This document shows, one piece after another, positions 27,127-34,267 of a stretch of DNA of 64,000 nt; position 1 is the first letter of the stretch, and every line of letters starts with the position of its first letter. The notes beneath the pieces were generated by a model. It had not been told where the DNA came from. It did not search any database and saw only the letters and a list, made by a program, of their open reading frames with translations. The stretch spans positions 1 to 64,000 of the forward strand of contig JAUICM010000006.1 of assembly GCA_030427885.1 (NCBI GenBank), read 5' to 3'. Source of the DNA: Rhodothermia bacterium. Its GTDB lineage: Bacteria > Bacteroidota > Rhodothermia > Balneolales > Balneolaceae. The translations under genes and the position numbers were made by a program.

Positions 27127-28701
27127 TCAGTGTTTGAAATGACGTTTTCCGGTAAAGATCATGGTCATTCCGAATTCATTTGCTTTAGCGATCACTTCTT
27201 CATCTCTGATACTGCCTCCGGGCTGAATTACTGCAGTAGCTCCGGCTTGTGCAGCAGCTTCAACGCCATCAGAAAACGGGAAGAAAGCGTCAGACGCGAT
27301 AGCAGATCCTTCAAGATCGAGGCCTTCTTTCTTTGCCTTTGCTACAGCTATTTCAGAAGAATCAACACGACTGGTTTGTCCGGAACCAATACCTAATGTC
27401 CGGCCATCTTTTGCATATACGATCGCGTTTGATTTCACATGCCGCACAACTTTCCAGGCGAACACCAGATCAGCAAGTTCTTTATCACTGGGTTTCCTAT
27501 CCGTTACCACCTTAAACTCATTCTGGTCAGAAGGTTCCAGATCAGCATCTTGTTTTAGTAATCCTCCAAAAATAGATCGGAATGTACTCTGATTTTCTGA
27601 ATTCACATGCTTTTTGATCCTGATCAGGCGCCTGTTTTTCTTTTGCTCGAGAAGTTCCAGAGATTCTTCTGCGTAAGATGGGGCAATGATGATCTCAGTG
27701 AATATTTTATCAATGGACTGTGCCGTCTCAAGATCCAGTTCCCGGTTTACTACTACAATGCCTCCAAAGGGAGATACAGTATCGGTGCTGAATGCTTTCT
27801 CATACGCTTCATTTAAACTCTTTCCGGTACCAACACCACAAGGAATGGTGTGCTTGATGATCACACAAGTTGGCTCAGCACCTTCAAAATCTGAAATGAT
27901 ATTCAATGCTGAATCCACATCCAGATAGTTATTGTAGCTTAGTTGCTTTCCGTGGAAGCAATCAATGATTTCCTGCTGATTTCCGTAAACAGCTGCATTC
28001 TGGTGAGGATTTTCGCCATATCGCAATTCCTGCGAAAGCGGTAAAGAGGCATTGAACTGTGAAGCAGGTTCCTGATCAACAATAGAGTAAAAGTAATTAG
28101 CAATAGCAGAGTCATAATCAGCCGTATGCGCGAAGGCGTCTTTTGCCAACGTCTTTCTGGTATTGAAACTAATTCCTTCTCCGCCTCCGATCTCTTCAAT
28201 AAATGATACATATTGATCCGGAGAAGTGAGGACGCAAACATGTGCAAAATTCTTAGCTGAGGCCCTGATCATGGTTGGCCCTCCGATGTCAATAAACTCC
28301 GTTGCAGTGGCAGGAGTTATATCTGGCGAAGAAACTTTTTCTTTAAATGGATATAAGTTAACAACCACGAGCTCAATCGGTTCTATACCCAATTTTTTTA
28401 ACTCCTCGTTATCAGGTTCGTAGCTGGTTCGCGCAAGAATGCCGCCATGTACATTGGGGTGAAGTGTTTTTACCCGTCCATCCAGACATTCTGGGAACCC
28501 GGTTATTTCAGAGGCGTCTTTTACAGGTATGCCTGCATCAGCGATTACCTTAGCAGTACCACCCGTTGATATGATCTCAACACCAGCCTTATCAAGAGCT
28601 AAGGCCAGTTCCGTCAAACCTGATTTATCTGACACTGAAAGCAAAGCTCGTTTAATTTTAAGTGGGGTTTCCGGGAGATAAGAGAGAGGTTTTAACGCCA
28701 T
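27127..28701 (-). CDS. purH: Bifunctional AICAR formyltransferase/IMP cyclohydrolase
   Basis: 524 residues from ATG 28701 (MALKPLSYLPETPLKIKRAL). It catalyses the last two steps of IMP synthesis. The N-terminal MGS-like cyclohydrolase domain (about 10-200) shows KSGLTELALALDKAGVEIIS and VKTLHPNVHGGILA. The C-terminal AICAR transformylase shows LRYGENPHQNA, IIKHTIPCGVG, DTVSPFGGIVVVN and VWK/KSNAIVYAKDG. The open frame back to 28734 overlaps purN; 28701 begins 1 base after the purN stop. Confidence 0.95.
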   Translation of the reverse strand: MALKPLSYLPETPLKIKRALLSVSDKSGLTELALALDKAGVEIISTGGTAKVIADAGIPVKDASEITGFPECLDGRVKTLHPNVHGGILARTSYEPDNEELKKLGIEPIELVVVNLYPFKEKVSSPDITPATATEFIDIGGPTMIRASAKNFAHVCVLTSPDQYVSFIEEIGGGEGISFNTRKTLAKDAFAHTADYDSAIANYFYSIVDQEPASQFNASLPLSQELRYGENPHQNAAVYGNQQEIIDCFHGKQLSYNNYLDVDSALNIISDFEGAEPTCVIIKHTIPCGVGTGKSLNEAYEKAFSTDTVSPFGGIVVVNRELDLETAQSIDKIFTEIIIAPSYAEESLELLEQKKNRRLIRIKKHVNSENQSTFRSIFGGLLKQDADLEPSDQNEFKVVTDRKPSDKELADLVFAWKVVRHVKSNAIVYAKDGRTLGIGSGQTSRVDSSEIAVAKAKKEGLDLEGSAIASDAFFPFSDGVEAAAQAGATAVIQPGGSIRDEEVIAKANEFGMTMIFTGKRHFKH

Positions 28702-28702
28702 G

Positions 28703-29293
28703 TTAATTTGTGAGTGTGTTGATGTAGTTAGCAATTATTTTCGGATAGAGTGCATGTTCCTGTTCCAGAACTCTTGCTGCAAGGTCTTCAGGAGTGTCAT
28801 TTGGCAAAACAGATACTTTCTGCTGAGCCAGGATTGGGCCTTTATCATATTCTTCGGATACGATGTGTATGGTACATCCGGATTCAGCGTCCCCTGCTTC
28901 GATCACTGCTTTATGTACATTTAACCCATAAAAACCTTTACCTCCATATTTGGGTAGGAGAGAGGGATGTATATTGAGGATCTTTCCCTCAAATTCGGTG
29001 ATCACTGATTCAGGGATCTTCCTAAGGTACCCCGCAAGAATAATGAGATCAGCATTCCAGGATGTTAGCTGTGTAAGCAATACCGTTTCGTAATCGGAAT
29101 AGCGATCAAAATCGATATCTGAGAGCACACGAACCGGGATGTCATGAGCTTCGGCTTTTGTAATAGCTCCGATATGATACTTGTTGGCGATAAGTCCGGT
29201 AATGCGGGCGTTTAACTTCCCATCCGAAACCGCATCAATAATAGATTGAAAATTTGAGCCTGATCCCGAGGCAAAAACAACAAGATTCTTCAA
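28703..29293 (-). CDS. purN: Phosphoribosylglycinamide formyltransferase
   Basis: 196 residues from a TTG start (29291-29293; an in-frame stop lies upstream and there is no usable ATG). Formylates GAR with 10-formyl-THF in purine synthesis. Motifs: VFASGSGSNFQSII (substrate loop), LAGYLRKIPESVI and LNIHPSLLPKYGGKGFYGLNVH (catalytic Asn/His), and IHIVSEEYDKGPILAQ (catalytic Asp region). It overlaps nothing and is coupled to purH by a 1-base gap. A promoter -7 element is seen at 29332-29339. Confidence 0.93.
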   Translation of the reverse strand: MKNLVVFASGSGSNFQSIIDAVSDGKLNARITGLIANKYHIGAITKAEAHDIPVRVLSDIDFDRYSDYETVLLTQLTSWNADLIILAGYLRKIPESVITEFEGKILNIHPSLLPKYGGKGFYGLNVHKAVIEAGDAESGCTIHIVSEEYDKGPILAQQKVSVLPNDTPEDLAARVLEQEHALYPKIIANYINTLTN

Positions 29294-29331
29294 ATGAACT
29301 GATAGTAATTAGACTTTGCGGACATGCGCGC

Positions 29332-29339
29332 CAAAGATA
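29332..29339 (-). promoter_or_regulatory. -7 element for purN-purH
   Basis: On the minus strand TATCTTTG matches TAnnTTTG exactly, 39 bases before the purN start. The expected TTG at -33 is not clear (TTTAAAAG lies there). The gap 29294-29377 between purN and the AI-2E transporter gene holds only this. Confidence 0.45.
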
Positions 29340-29377
29340 CTAAAACTTTTAAAGTAAGGGGAGAGAAAAACTCCGGT

Positions 29378-30466
29378 TCATCCCGGTGGAGGAGGTTGGG
29401 GAATATTACCCAGCCGGAATACCTGATAATTGTTAAAGCTCCAGGTGATCTGTGCAATGGTGATCTTTGTAACTGTAGCAATTGGTATGGCAACGAGCAT
29501 TCCAAGGATACCTGCTGTTTCGGCTCCGATAAGGATGATGAATAAAATTGCAACCGGATGCATATCCGCAGAACGTGAGAACAGGATCGGTTGAAAGACC
29601 AGATTGTCCAGCATCTGAACAACAAAGATGGCGATCATACAAACCAGCACCAGAGAGAAATTTCCGGTCTCAATAATGGATACGATAATAGAAAGAATGT
29701 ATCCGATAATAGGTCCGAAATAGGGAATGGTATTAGCTATACCAACAGAAATACCTACCGAAAGAGAGTTATCGAGTCCGGCAATACTCAGAGTTGCCCA
29801 TGAAGAAAAAGCTACCAGAAAACTCTGCAGAAGCACGCTTCGGAAGTAAAGGCCCAGTCTCTTTTCGATCTTATCGATAAGAGTAAGAATAGTTTCGAAA
29901 TACTTGTTAGGTACTAATCTCAATAAATCACGACGGATCTTACTGCCATCTTTAAGGAAAAAGAACGCTGCAAAAGGAACGACTAAAAAGGCTGAAAATA
30001 TATTGGTAAATACACCAACGGCATCGCTAAGAACGGTAGAAAGTTTACTCAGATCAAAAAATTCGGCTACAACATTTCCAACATTATCCTGAATAAAACC
30101 ATCCGGAATAAAACTGTACTCAGCTGAGAGCTTGGTTTCAATCTGTCCGGCTATGGTCTCAATATTTTTGATATTAAGATTGTTGGTAAGCTCCAGCATT
30201 TCCGAAACAAACAGGGGAAGTACATTAGTGGAGACATACACGATGAACAGGATAACAGCTGAAAGGGTGAGCGTTATTCCTAATGTTCGGTTAACTCCCA
30301 TCCTCTGAAGCCGGTTCACAAATGGATCCAGGACGTAGCTAACGATCATCGCCAGTAAAAGGTAAGCTACCAGAATACTGTAATTGTAAAGGATGATGCC
30401 TACAATAGTAACTGCAGCAGCACCGATCACAAATCGTACTATCCGTTCAAGTGTTAAATTTCTCAT
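29378..30466 (-). CDS. AI-2E family (PerM-like) transporter
   Basis: 362 residues with about seven to eight membrane segments, typical of the PerM/TqsA family. N-terminal IGAAAVTIVGIILYNYS and YVLDPFVNRLQRMGVNR, and a C-terminal GISVGIANTIPYFGPIIG followed by DNLVFQPILFS are family signatures. Members have been linked to autoinducer export, sodium/proton exchange or permease functions, so the substrate is open. The ATG overlaps the recX stop (ATGA), so it is translated with recA-recX. Confidence 0.88.
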   Translation of the reverse strand: MRNLTLERIVRFVIGAAAVTIVGIILYNYSILVAYLLLAMIVSYVLDPFVNRLQRMGVNRTLGITLTLSAVILFIVYVSTNVLPLFVSEMLELTNNLNIKNIETIAGQIETKLSAEYSFIPDGFIQDNVGNVVAEFFDLSKLSTVLSDAVGVFTNIFSAFLVVPFAAFFFLKDGSKIRRDLLRLVPNKYFETILTLIDKIEKRLGLYFRSVLLQSFLVAFSSWATLSIAGLDNSLSVGISVGIANTIPYFGPIIGYILSIIVSIIETGNFSLVLVCMIAIFVVQMLDNLVFQPILFSRSADMHPVAILFIILIGAETAGILGMLVAIPIATVTKITIAQITWSFNNYQVFRLGNIPQPPPPG

Positions 30467-31182
30467 GATTCAATAAGCTCCATCAGTGATGATATGCTTT
30501 TCATAATGATGGTCGAATCGTAGCCTTTTCTTAACAAAAAGTCGAATACTTTCTTTTTTCTTTTATGCGGATCAGCCCGGAGAAATTTCTTCCTGTTTTT
30601 TTCAACCAAATGCCTGATAGTTTCTAATACTTCACGGTCATCGAGTTCTGAGAGGGCTTTTGATATATCCGATTCAGTGATTCCTTTTTTGAGGAGTTCA
30701 ATTCTGATCTTATTAATCCCCCATTTGTTGAACTCAAATTTATCATGTACAAACTTGCGGGCAAAAGCACTGTTATTGATATAGCCCTTTTCCTCAAGCT
30801 CATCAAGTATGGTTTCTATTTCCTGAGCAGGGTAATCTTTCCTGAGTGCTTTTGTCTTTAATTCTGAGCGGGCATGATCCCGTCTGCTCAAAAGTCCTAT
30901 CAGATATTCACGGATTCTCCAGGAATCTTCTGATCGTATAAGTTCGTCTAACAACAAAGGCGTTATTAAAACGCCTTTGGTCAGATTGAATTTTGTAAGA
31001 GTAGAATCAGAGACCCCAACCAGAAATTTATCTTCAACAAATACTGAATACCGATACTTATTCTTTTTCTGAACACTGATACCGGAAACAGGAAGAGGAA
31101 GTAGTTGAGCTACCTCCTCATTATATCTCCGTTTGGAATCAGGCTTCTGCAACGGCTGCTTCTTTTTTCTCTTTCTTATCAT
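30463..31182 (-). CDS. recX: RecA regulator RecX
   Basis: 239 residues. Three-helix tandem repeats of the RecX family occupy about 80-235: [39 protein letters not shown] and a C-terminal [19 protein letters not shown]. RecX limits or promotes removal of RecA filaments. The frame overlaps the 3' end of recA by 44 bases if the first ATG is used; a later start is possible, since the basic N-terminal 30 residues are not part of the repeats. Gene order recA-recX is the classical one. Confidence 0.88.
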   Translation of the reverse strand: MIRKRKKKQPLQKPDSKRRYNEEVAQLLPLPVSGISVQKKNKYRYSVFVEDKFLVGVSDSTLTKFNLTKGVLITPLLLDELIRSEDSWRIREYLIGLLSRRDHARSELKTKALRKDYPAQEIETILDELEEKGYINNSAFARKFVHDKFEFNKWGINKIRIELLKKGITESDISKALSELDDREVLETIRHLVEKNRKKFLRADPHKRKKKVFDFLLRKGYDSTIIMKSISSLMELIES

Positions 31183-32194
31183 CCGTTGCCTCTTCCTGAG
31201 GTACGATTCCTCTTAACCGGTCCCGAACAATGGCTTCGATCTTATCGCAAAGTTTAGGATCCTCTTCAAGAAACTGCATAGCAGCATCGGCTCCCTGGCC
31301 AATAGGTTCGCCTTCATATCTGAACCAGCTACCTCGTTTTTGAATGATGTCATAATCAACGGCAAGATCCAGTACTTCCGAAATGCGGGATACTCCTTTT
31401 CCATACATGATATTGAATTCAACCACTTTAAAAGGAGGAGCTACTTTGTTCTTTGCTACTTTTACTTTTGTTCTGTTGCCAATGACTTCGTCACCTTTCT
31501 TGAGTGATCCGATACGTCGTATATCAAGCCGAACGGAAGAGTAGAATTTGAGCGCACGTCCACCGGTAGTGGTTTCCGGGTTTCCAAACATAACACCGAT
31601 CTTTTCACGAACCTGGTTGATAAAGATGCAGGATGTAGAGGTTTTACTCACAATGCCGGTGATCTTTCTGAGAGCCTGTGACATCAGCCTTGCCTGAAGC
31701 CCCATATGTGAATCACCCATTTCCCCTTCAAGCTCTGCACGGGGTACCAGTGCAGCCACCGAATCTACTACAATAACATCCAATGCTCCTGACCGAATCA
31801 GTGTTTCGGTGATCTCAAGAGCCTGCTCACCACTATCAGGCTGCGACACTAAAAGTTCTTCCGTGTTAATACCTAGAGCCCTTGCATACCGCGGGTCGAA
31901 GGCGTGCTCTGCATCTATAAAAGCAGCATAGCCACCATTTTTTTGGGCCTGTGCGATCACCTGCAGTGCCAGCGTTGTTTTACCACTGGCTTCAGGTCCG
32001 TAGATCTCAGTAATCCTTCCTCTTGGCACTCCCTGCACCCCTAATGCATAATCAACCATGATAGAACCAGTAGAAATTACGTCTACATCCTGGTGAGCAT
32101 CATCACCGAGTTTCATGATAGTTCCTTTACCGTGCTGCTTTTCGATTTGTCCAACAGCAATGTCGAGTGCTTTTAATTTATTATTGTCAGCCAT
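31139..32194 (-). CDS. recA: Recombinase RecA
   Basis: 351 residues, full length. Walker [10 protein letters not shown], Walker [11 protein letters not shown], loop L1 [19 protein letters not shown], loop L2 [19 protein letters not shown]-dependent strand exchange and SOS coprotease. The C-terminus is Lys/Glu/Ala-rich ([12 protein letters not shown]). It heads a recA-recX-AI-2E transporter unit; a promoter and a candidate operator lie upstream (32243-32280). Confidence 0.97.
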   Translation of the reverse strand: MADNNKLKALDIAVGQIEKQHGKGTIMKLGDDAHQDVDVISTGSIMVDYALGVQGVPRGRITEIYGPEASGKTTLALQVIAQAQKNGGYAAFIDAEHAFDPRYARALGINTEELLVSQPDSGEQALEITETLIRSGALDVIVVDSVAALVPRAELEGEMGDSHMGLQARLMSQALRKITGIVSKTSTSCIFINQVREKIGVMFGNPETTTGGRALKFYSSVRLDIRRIGSLKKGDEVIGNRTKVKVAKNKVAPPFKVVEFNIMYGKGVSRISEVLDLAVDYDIIQKRGSWFRYEGEPIGQGADAAMQFLEEDPKLCDKIEAIVRDRLRGIVPQEEATDDKKEKKEAAVAEA

Positions 32195-32242
32195 AATAGT
32201 TTCCGTTATTTAATTTCATTTCCAGCAAGTTAAGCAGGAAGG

Positions 32243-32280
32243 GTGTCAGATGATGTCACACATATAACGTCTCAAATATA
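32243..32280 (-). promoter_or_regulatory. recA promoter with candidate operator
   Basis: On the minus strand TATATTTG (32273-32280) is an exact TAnnTTTG element. Transcription would begin near 32266. Overlapping the first transcribed bases is an imperfect 19-bp palindrome with GTGT/ACAC ends (32243-32261). Its place suggests repression, for example by LexA, but LexA specificity in this phylum is unknown to me. The rest of the 161-base gap 32195-32355 shows nothing. Confidence 0.45.
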
Positions 32281-32355
32281 TGTTCAATTTATGTAAAGCG
32301 AAAAATTTATTTTCGGAATTACAGGAACCAAATTCTAAATACCAGGGAAGTGAGC

Positions 32356-32712
32356 TTAAGAACCTTTATTGATAATAGAAGAAAAAGTTTTAATTAATTC
32401 TTCTGATTCTTTCATGAGTTCCTGTCGCTTTAGCTCAAGGTTTTTATTTCCGTGGAGATGTATCAACTTAAGCCAGTAAAGACTTTCTTTAGCTTCTTTG
32501 TGGCAGATCTTTAATCTCCGGTAGAAGTCTTTTTTGCTAAACCCTTCGTTTGCTTCAATATAATTTGCCCCAACTGAACCCGAAGAACGGGTTAATTGTT
32601 TAAGGTCTGCAAAATTGCAGAGGTCTCTTGGAGAATCTCTTACGAAAATCCTAATTGAAGAAGCGAAGTCAAAAGTTCGATCACCCAGGTTGAATTTTGT
32701 ATCGCCAGCCAT
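32356..32712 (-). CDS. Four-helix bundle protein (23S rRNA intervening-sequence type)
   Basis: 118 residues from ATG 32712. The pattern FADLKQLTRSSGSVGANYIEANE followed by a C-terminal helix is characteristic of the S23/IVP four-helix bundle family, first found in intervening sequences of 23S rRNA genes and also related to the Avd protein of diversity-generating retroelements. Here there is no rRNA and no reverse transcriptase nearby, so it is a solitary member of unknown role. The open frame back to 32814 runs through a short AT-rich repeat and the end of the kynureninase-like gene, so I do not use it. Confidence 0.8.
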   Translation of the reverse strand: MAGDTKFNLGDRTFDFASSIRIFVRDSPRDLCNFADLKQLTRSSGSVGANYIEANEGFSKKDFYRRLKICHKEAKESLYWLKLIHLHGNKNLELKRQELMKESEELIKTFSSIINKGS

Positions 32713-32718
32713 TGGTAT

Positions 32719-32741
32719 TTGGAATTTGGTTCTTGGAATTT
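32719..32741. repeat. Two TTGGAATTT direct repeats
   Basis: TTGGAATTT occurs at 32719-32727 and 32733-32741, period 14, with a related GGTATTT just before. It lies immediately upstream of the four-helix bundle gene and may be the remains of a short mobile or slippage-prone repeat block. Confidence 0.5.
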
Positions 32742-32785
32742 TCTTACATGTGCTATGTATGTATGACCAGTCTGAACCTGATTCC

Positions 32786-33973
32786 TTACAATTTTTTTCT
32801 GATCGAGGTCTCAAGCTCGTCTATTACCTGTTCGATCTGGGATTCTGTAGTGTAGGGTGCGGGACCTAATCGGAGGATGTTATTTCTGGCGTCAGTATAG
32901 ATTCCACGCTGAAGAAGATCAGCTTTGATTGCTCTGGCATGCGGGGATGTCAAAGACAGGAATCCGCCGTTTTTTGAGATTGGTTCCGTATGTGTAACCC
33001 GTATAAGTTCGGGATCTAGGTCTTTCTCCTGGAATAAAGAACGTAAGAGTCCAACCTGATTTTCATATTGATTCCTGAGTAGTGATGGAGTTAATCCCTG
33101 TTGCTCAAAAAAGTCTACGACCTTAGCGGCCCGGAACTGAGAGGAGGGATCGTAAGTTGCTGTTGCAAAACGCTGATCCGAATCATCATAATGAACCGGG
33201 GCATCTGTTCTGGGGTGTTCAAGAGTGCTGAACGAAGCGAACCATCCGGTTATAACAGGGCGGAGTTCACAGTTTTTAGGGAATCTCAGAAAGCAATTTC
33301 CTTCACCCCATTGCAGGTATTTGTAACCTCCAATCAAGAGATAGCAATCTTCGAGGCTTTCCTCTCTGATAGACAAAGGAACTACATTGGTGCCATGATA
33401 ATCATCAATTAAGACAGGGATACCCATCATTCGGGCCGCCGAAGCAATTTCAGGCAGGAAGTCATTCAGCAGGCTTGTTTCGAAATACACCCGGGACAGC
33501 ATCACAATCGAAGTATTGATATCCATTTCTTCAATGAAACGTTCACCGAAAGAGTCATCAGGATGTACAGGCACTCGAACCACCTCAATGCCTTCTTCTT
33601 CCAAACGATGAAGCTGACGGTACATCGAATGAAATTCACCATCCGTAGTTATGATCTTCGGTTTAGATTTAAGATCAAGGCTGCTCAGCAGGCTAACTAT
33701 CAGGATATGAGTGTTTTGTTCCCGACAATACAATCCATCCGGATCGTCATAATAGCTACGAAGATAATTACGGAGCTTTTCAGTCTTTTCAAATGCAACC
33801 GACCATTTCTCATCTACTTTATTAGCACAGGTATAGAAATATTCATACTGACCATCCAGAGCTACATCCGGCCAGGCCTGATGAGAGTGTCCCGTAAACA
33901 ATAACCGGTTAGATACATCGAAATGAGAGTAGTGAGGGATAAGTCTGTGCGCAAGCTGGTCGATTTCTGACAT
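32786..33973 (-). CDS. Kynureninase-like PLP enzyme
   Basis: 395 residues, fold-type I class V aminotransferase family. The PLP lysine is in GGYKYLQWGEGNCFL, the aldimine Asp is in LIDDYHGTN, and the end (RNNILRLGPAPYTTESQIEQVID) is like kynureninase, which cleaves kynurenine to anthranilate and alanine. A tryptophan 2,3-dioxygenase lies 23 kb away in the same window, which supports this call. A cysteine desulfurase-like or other class V activity remains possible. It is transcribed away from the TonB receptor operon, across a 294-base intergenic region. Confidence 0.65.
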   Translation of the reverse strand: MSEIDQLAHRLIPHYSHFDVSNRLLFTGHSHQAWPDVALDGQYEYFYTCANKVDEKWSVAFEKTEKLRNYLRSYYDDPDGLYCREQNTHILIVSLLSSLDLKSKPKIITTDGEFHSMYRQLHRLEEEGIEVVRVPVHPDDSFGERFIEEMDINTSIVMLSRVYFETSLLNDFLPEIASAARMMGIPVLIDDYHGTNVVPLSIREESLEDCYLLIGGYKYLQWGEGNCFLRFPKNCELRPVITGWFASFSTLEHPRTDAPVHYDDSDQRFATATYDPSSQFRAAKVVDFFEQQGLTPSLLRNQYENQVGLLRSLFQEKDLDPELIRVTHTEPISKNGGFLSLTSPHARAIKADLLQRGIYTDARNNILRLGPAPYTTESQIEQVIDELETSIRKKL

Positions 33974-34039
33974 GGAGTGAATAAGATTTTAGGCTGAACT
34001 TAGCTGAAATTGGAAAAGAAATCATTCTGAATTCTTCAA

Positions 34040-34057
34040 GCAGGTATATCGGGTATA
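34040..34057 (+). promoter_or_regulatory. Candidate operator, site 1 (TonB receptor operon)
   Basis: GCAGGTATATCGGGTATA: GGTATA twice with 9-bp period. It shares 14 fixed positions with sites upstream of the GntR-LacI regulator and nagB-PIG-L, in the same orientation relative to the gene. It lies 211 bases before the receptor start, farther than the other two sites. Confidence 0.6.
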
Positions 34058-34220
34058 GCGGAGATCAGAAATAAATTCATAGAAAATTCAAAATCTGTTA
34101 CCCAATGTTTTCTAGTGGTTTGAGGTTGCGAGACTAGTAGTGGTTAAGCTTATTTACAGAATTTGAACAAAAAAATATTGCATATAAAAAGTATACCTAG
34201 CATATTGGGCATGTGCTTTG

Positions 34221-34230
34221 GAAGCGCTTC
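34221..34230. promoter_or_regulatory. GAAGCGCTTC palindrome
   Basis: A 10-bp perfect palindrome flanked by TGCT (34214-34217) and AGCA (34236-34239), 38 bases before the receptor ATG. LacI/GalR-family operators often have a central CG of this kind. No LacI-type HTH gene is in the window (the regulator at 55712 has a GntR HTH), so the partner is unknown. Confidence 0.3.
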
Positions 34231-34267
34231 GTTTGAGCAAAAAAGCATATTGCAGATAAGGACAACA

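Larger units (their letters stand above)
33974..34267. other. Regulatory intergenic region upstream of the glycan locus
   Basis: 294 bases between the kynureninase-like gene (minus) and the TonB receptor (plus). It contains the 9-bp direct-repeat operator (34040-34057), a lone TATACCTAG in the opposite orientation (34192-34200), a GAAGCGCTTC palindrome (34221-34230) and an AAGGACAACA ribosome-binding region before ATG 34268. No exact TTG-N20-TAnnTTTG promoter was found. Confidence 0.6.

Noticed and set aside
32356-32712. Diversity-generating retroelement, suggested by the Avd-like four-helix bundle gene
   Set aside because: No reverse transcriptase, template repeat or variable repeat was seen near it.
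34192-34200. TATACCTAG as a fourth operator site
   Set aside because: Only one unit of the repeat, in the opposite orientation; the next nine bases do not match. Possibly chance.
34163-34267. N-terminal extension of the TonB receptor
   Set aside because: No ribosome-binding site before it; ATG 34268 has AAGGACAACA upstream, like the next gene (GGAGACAACA), and gives a better signal sequence.
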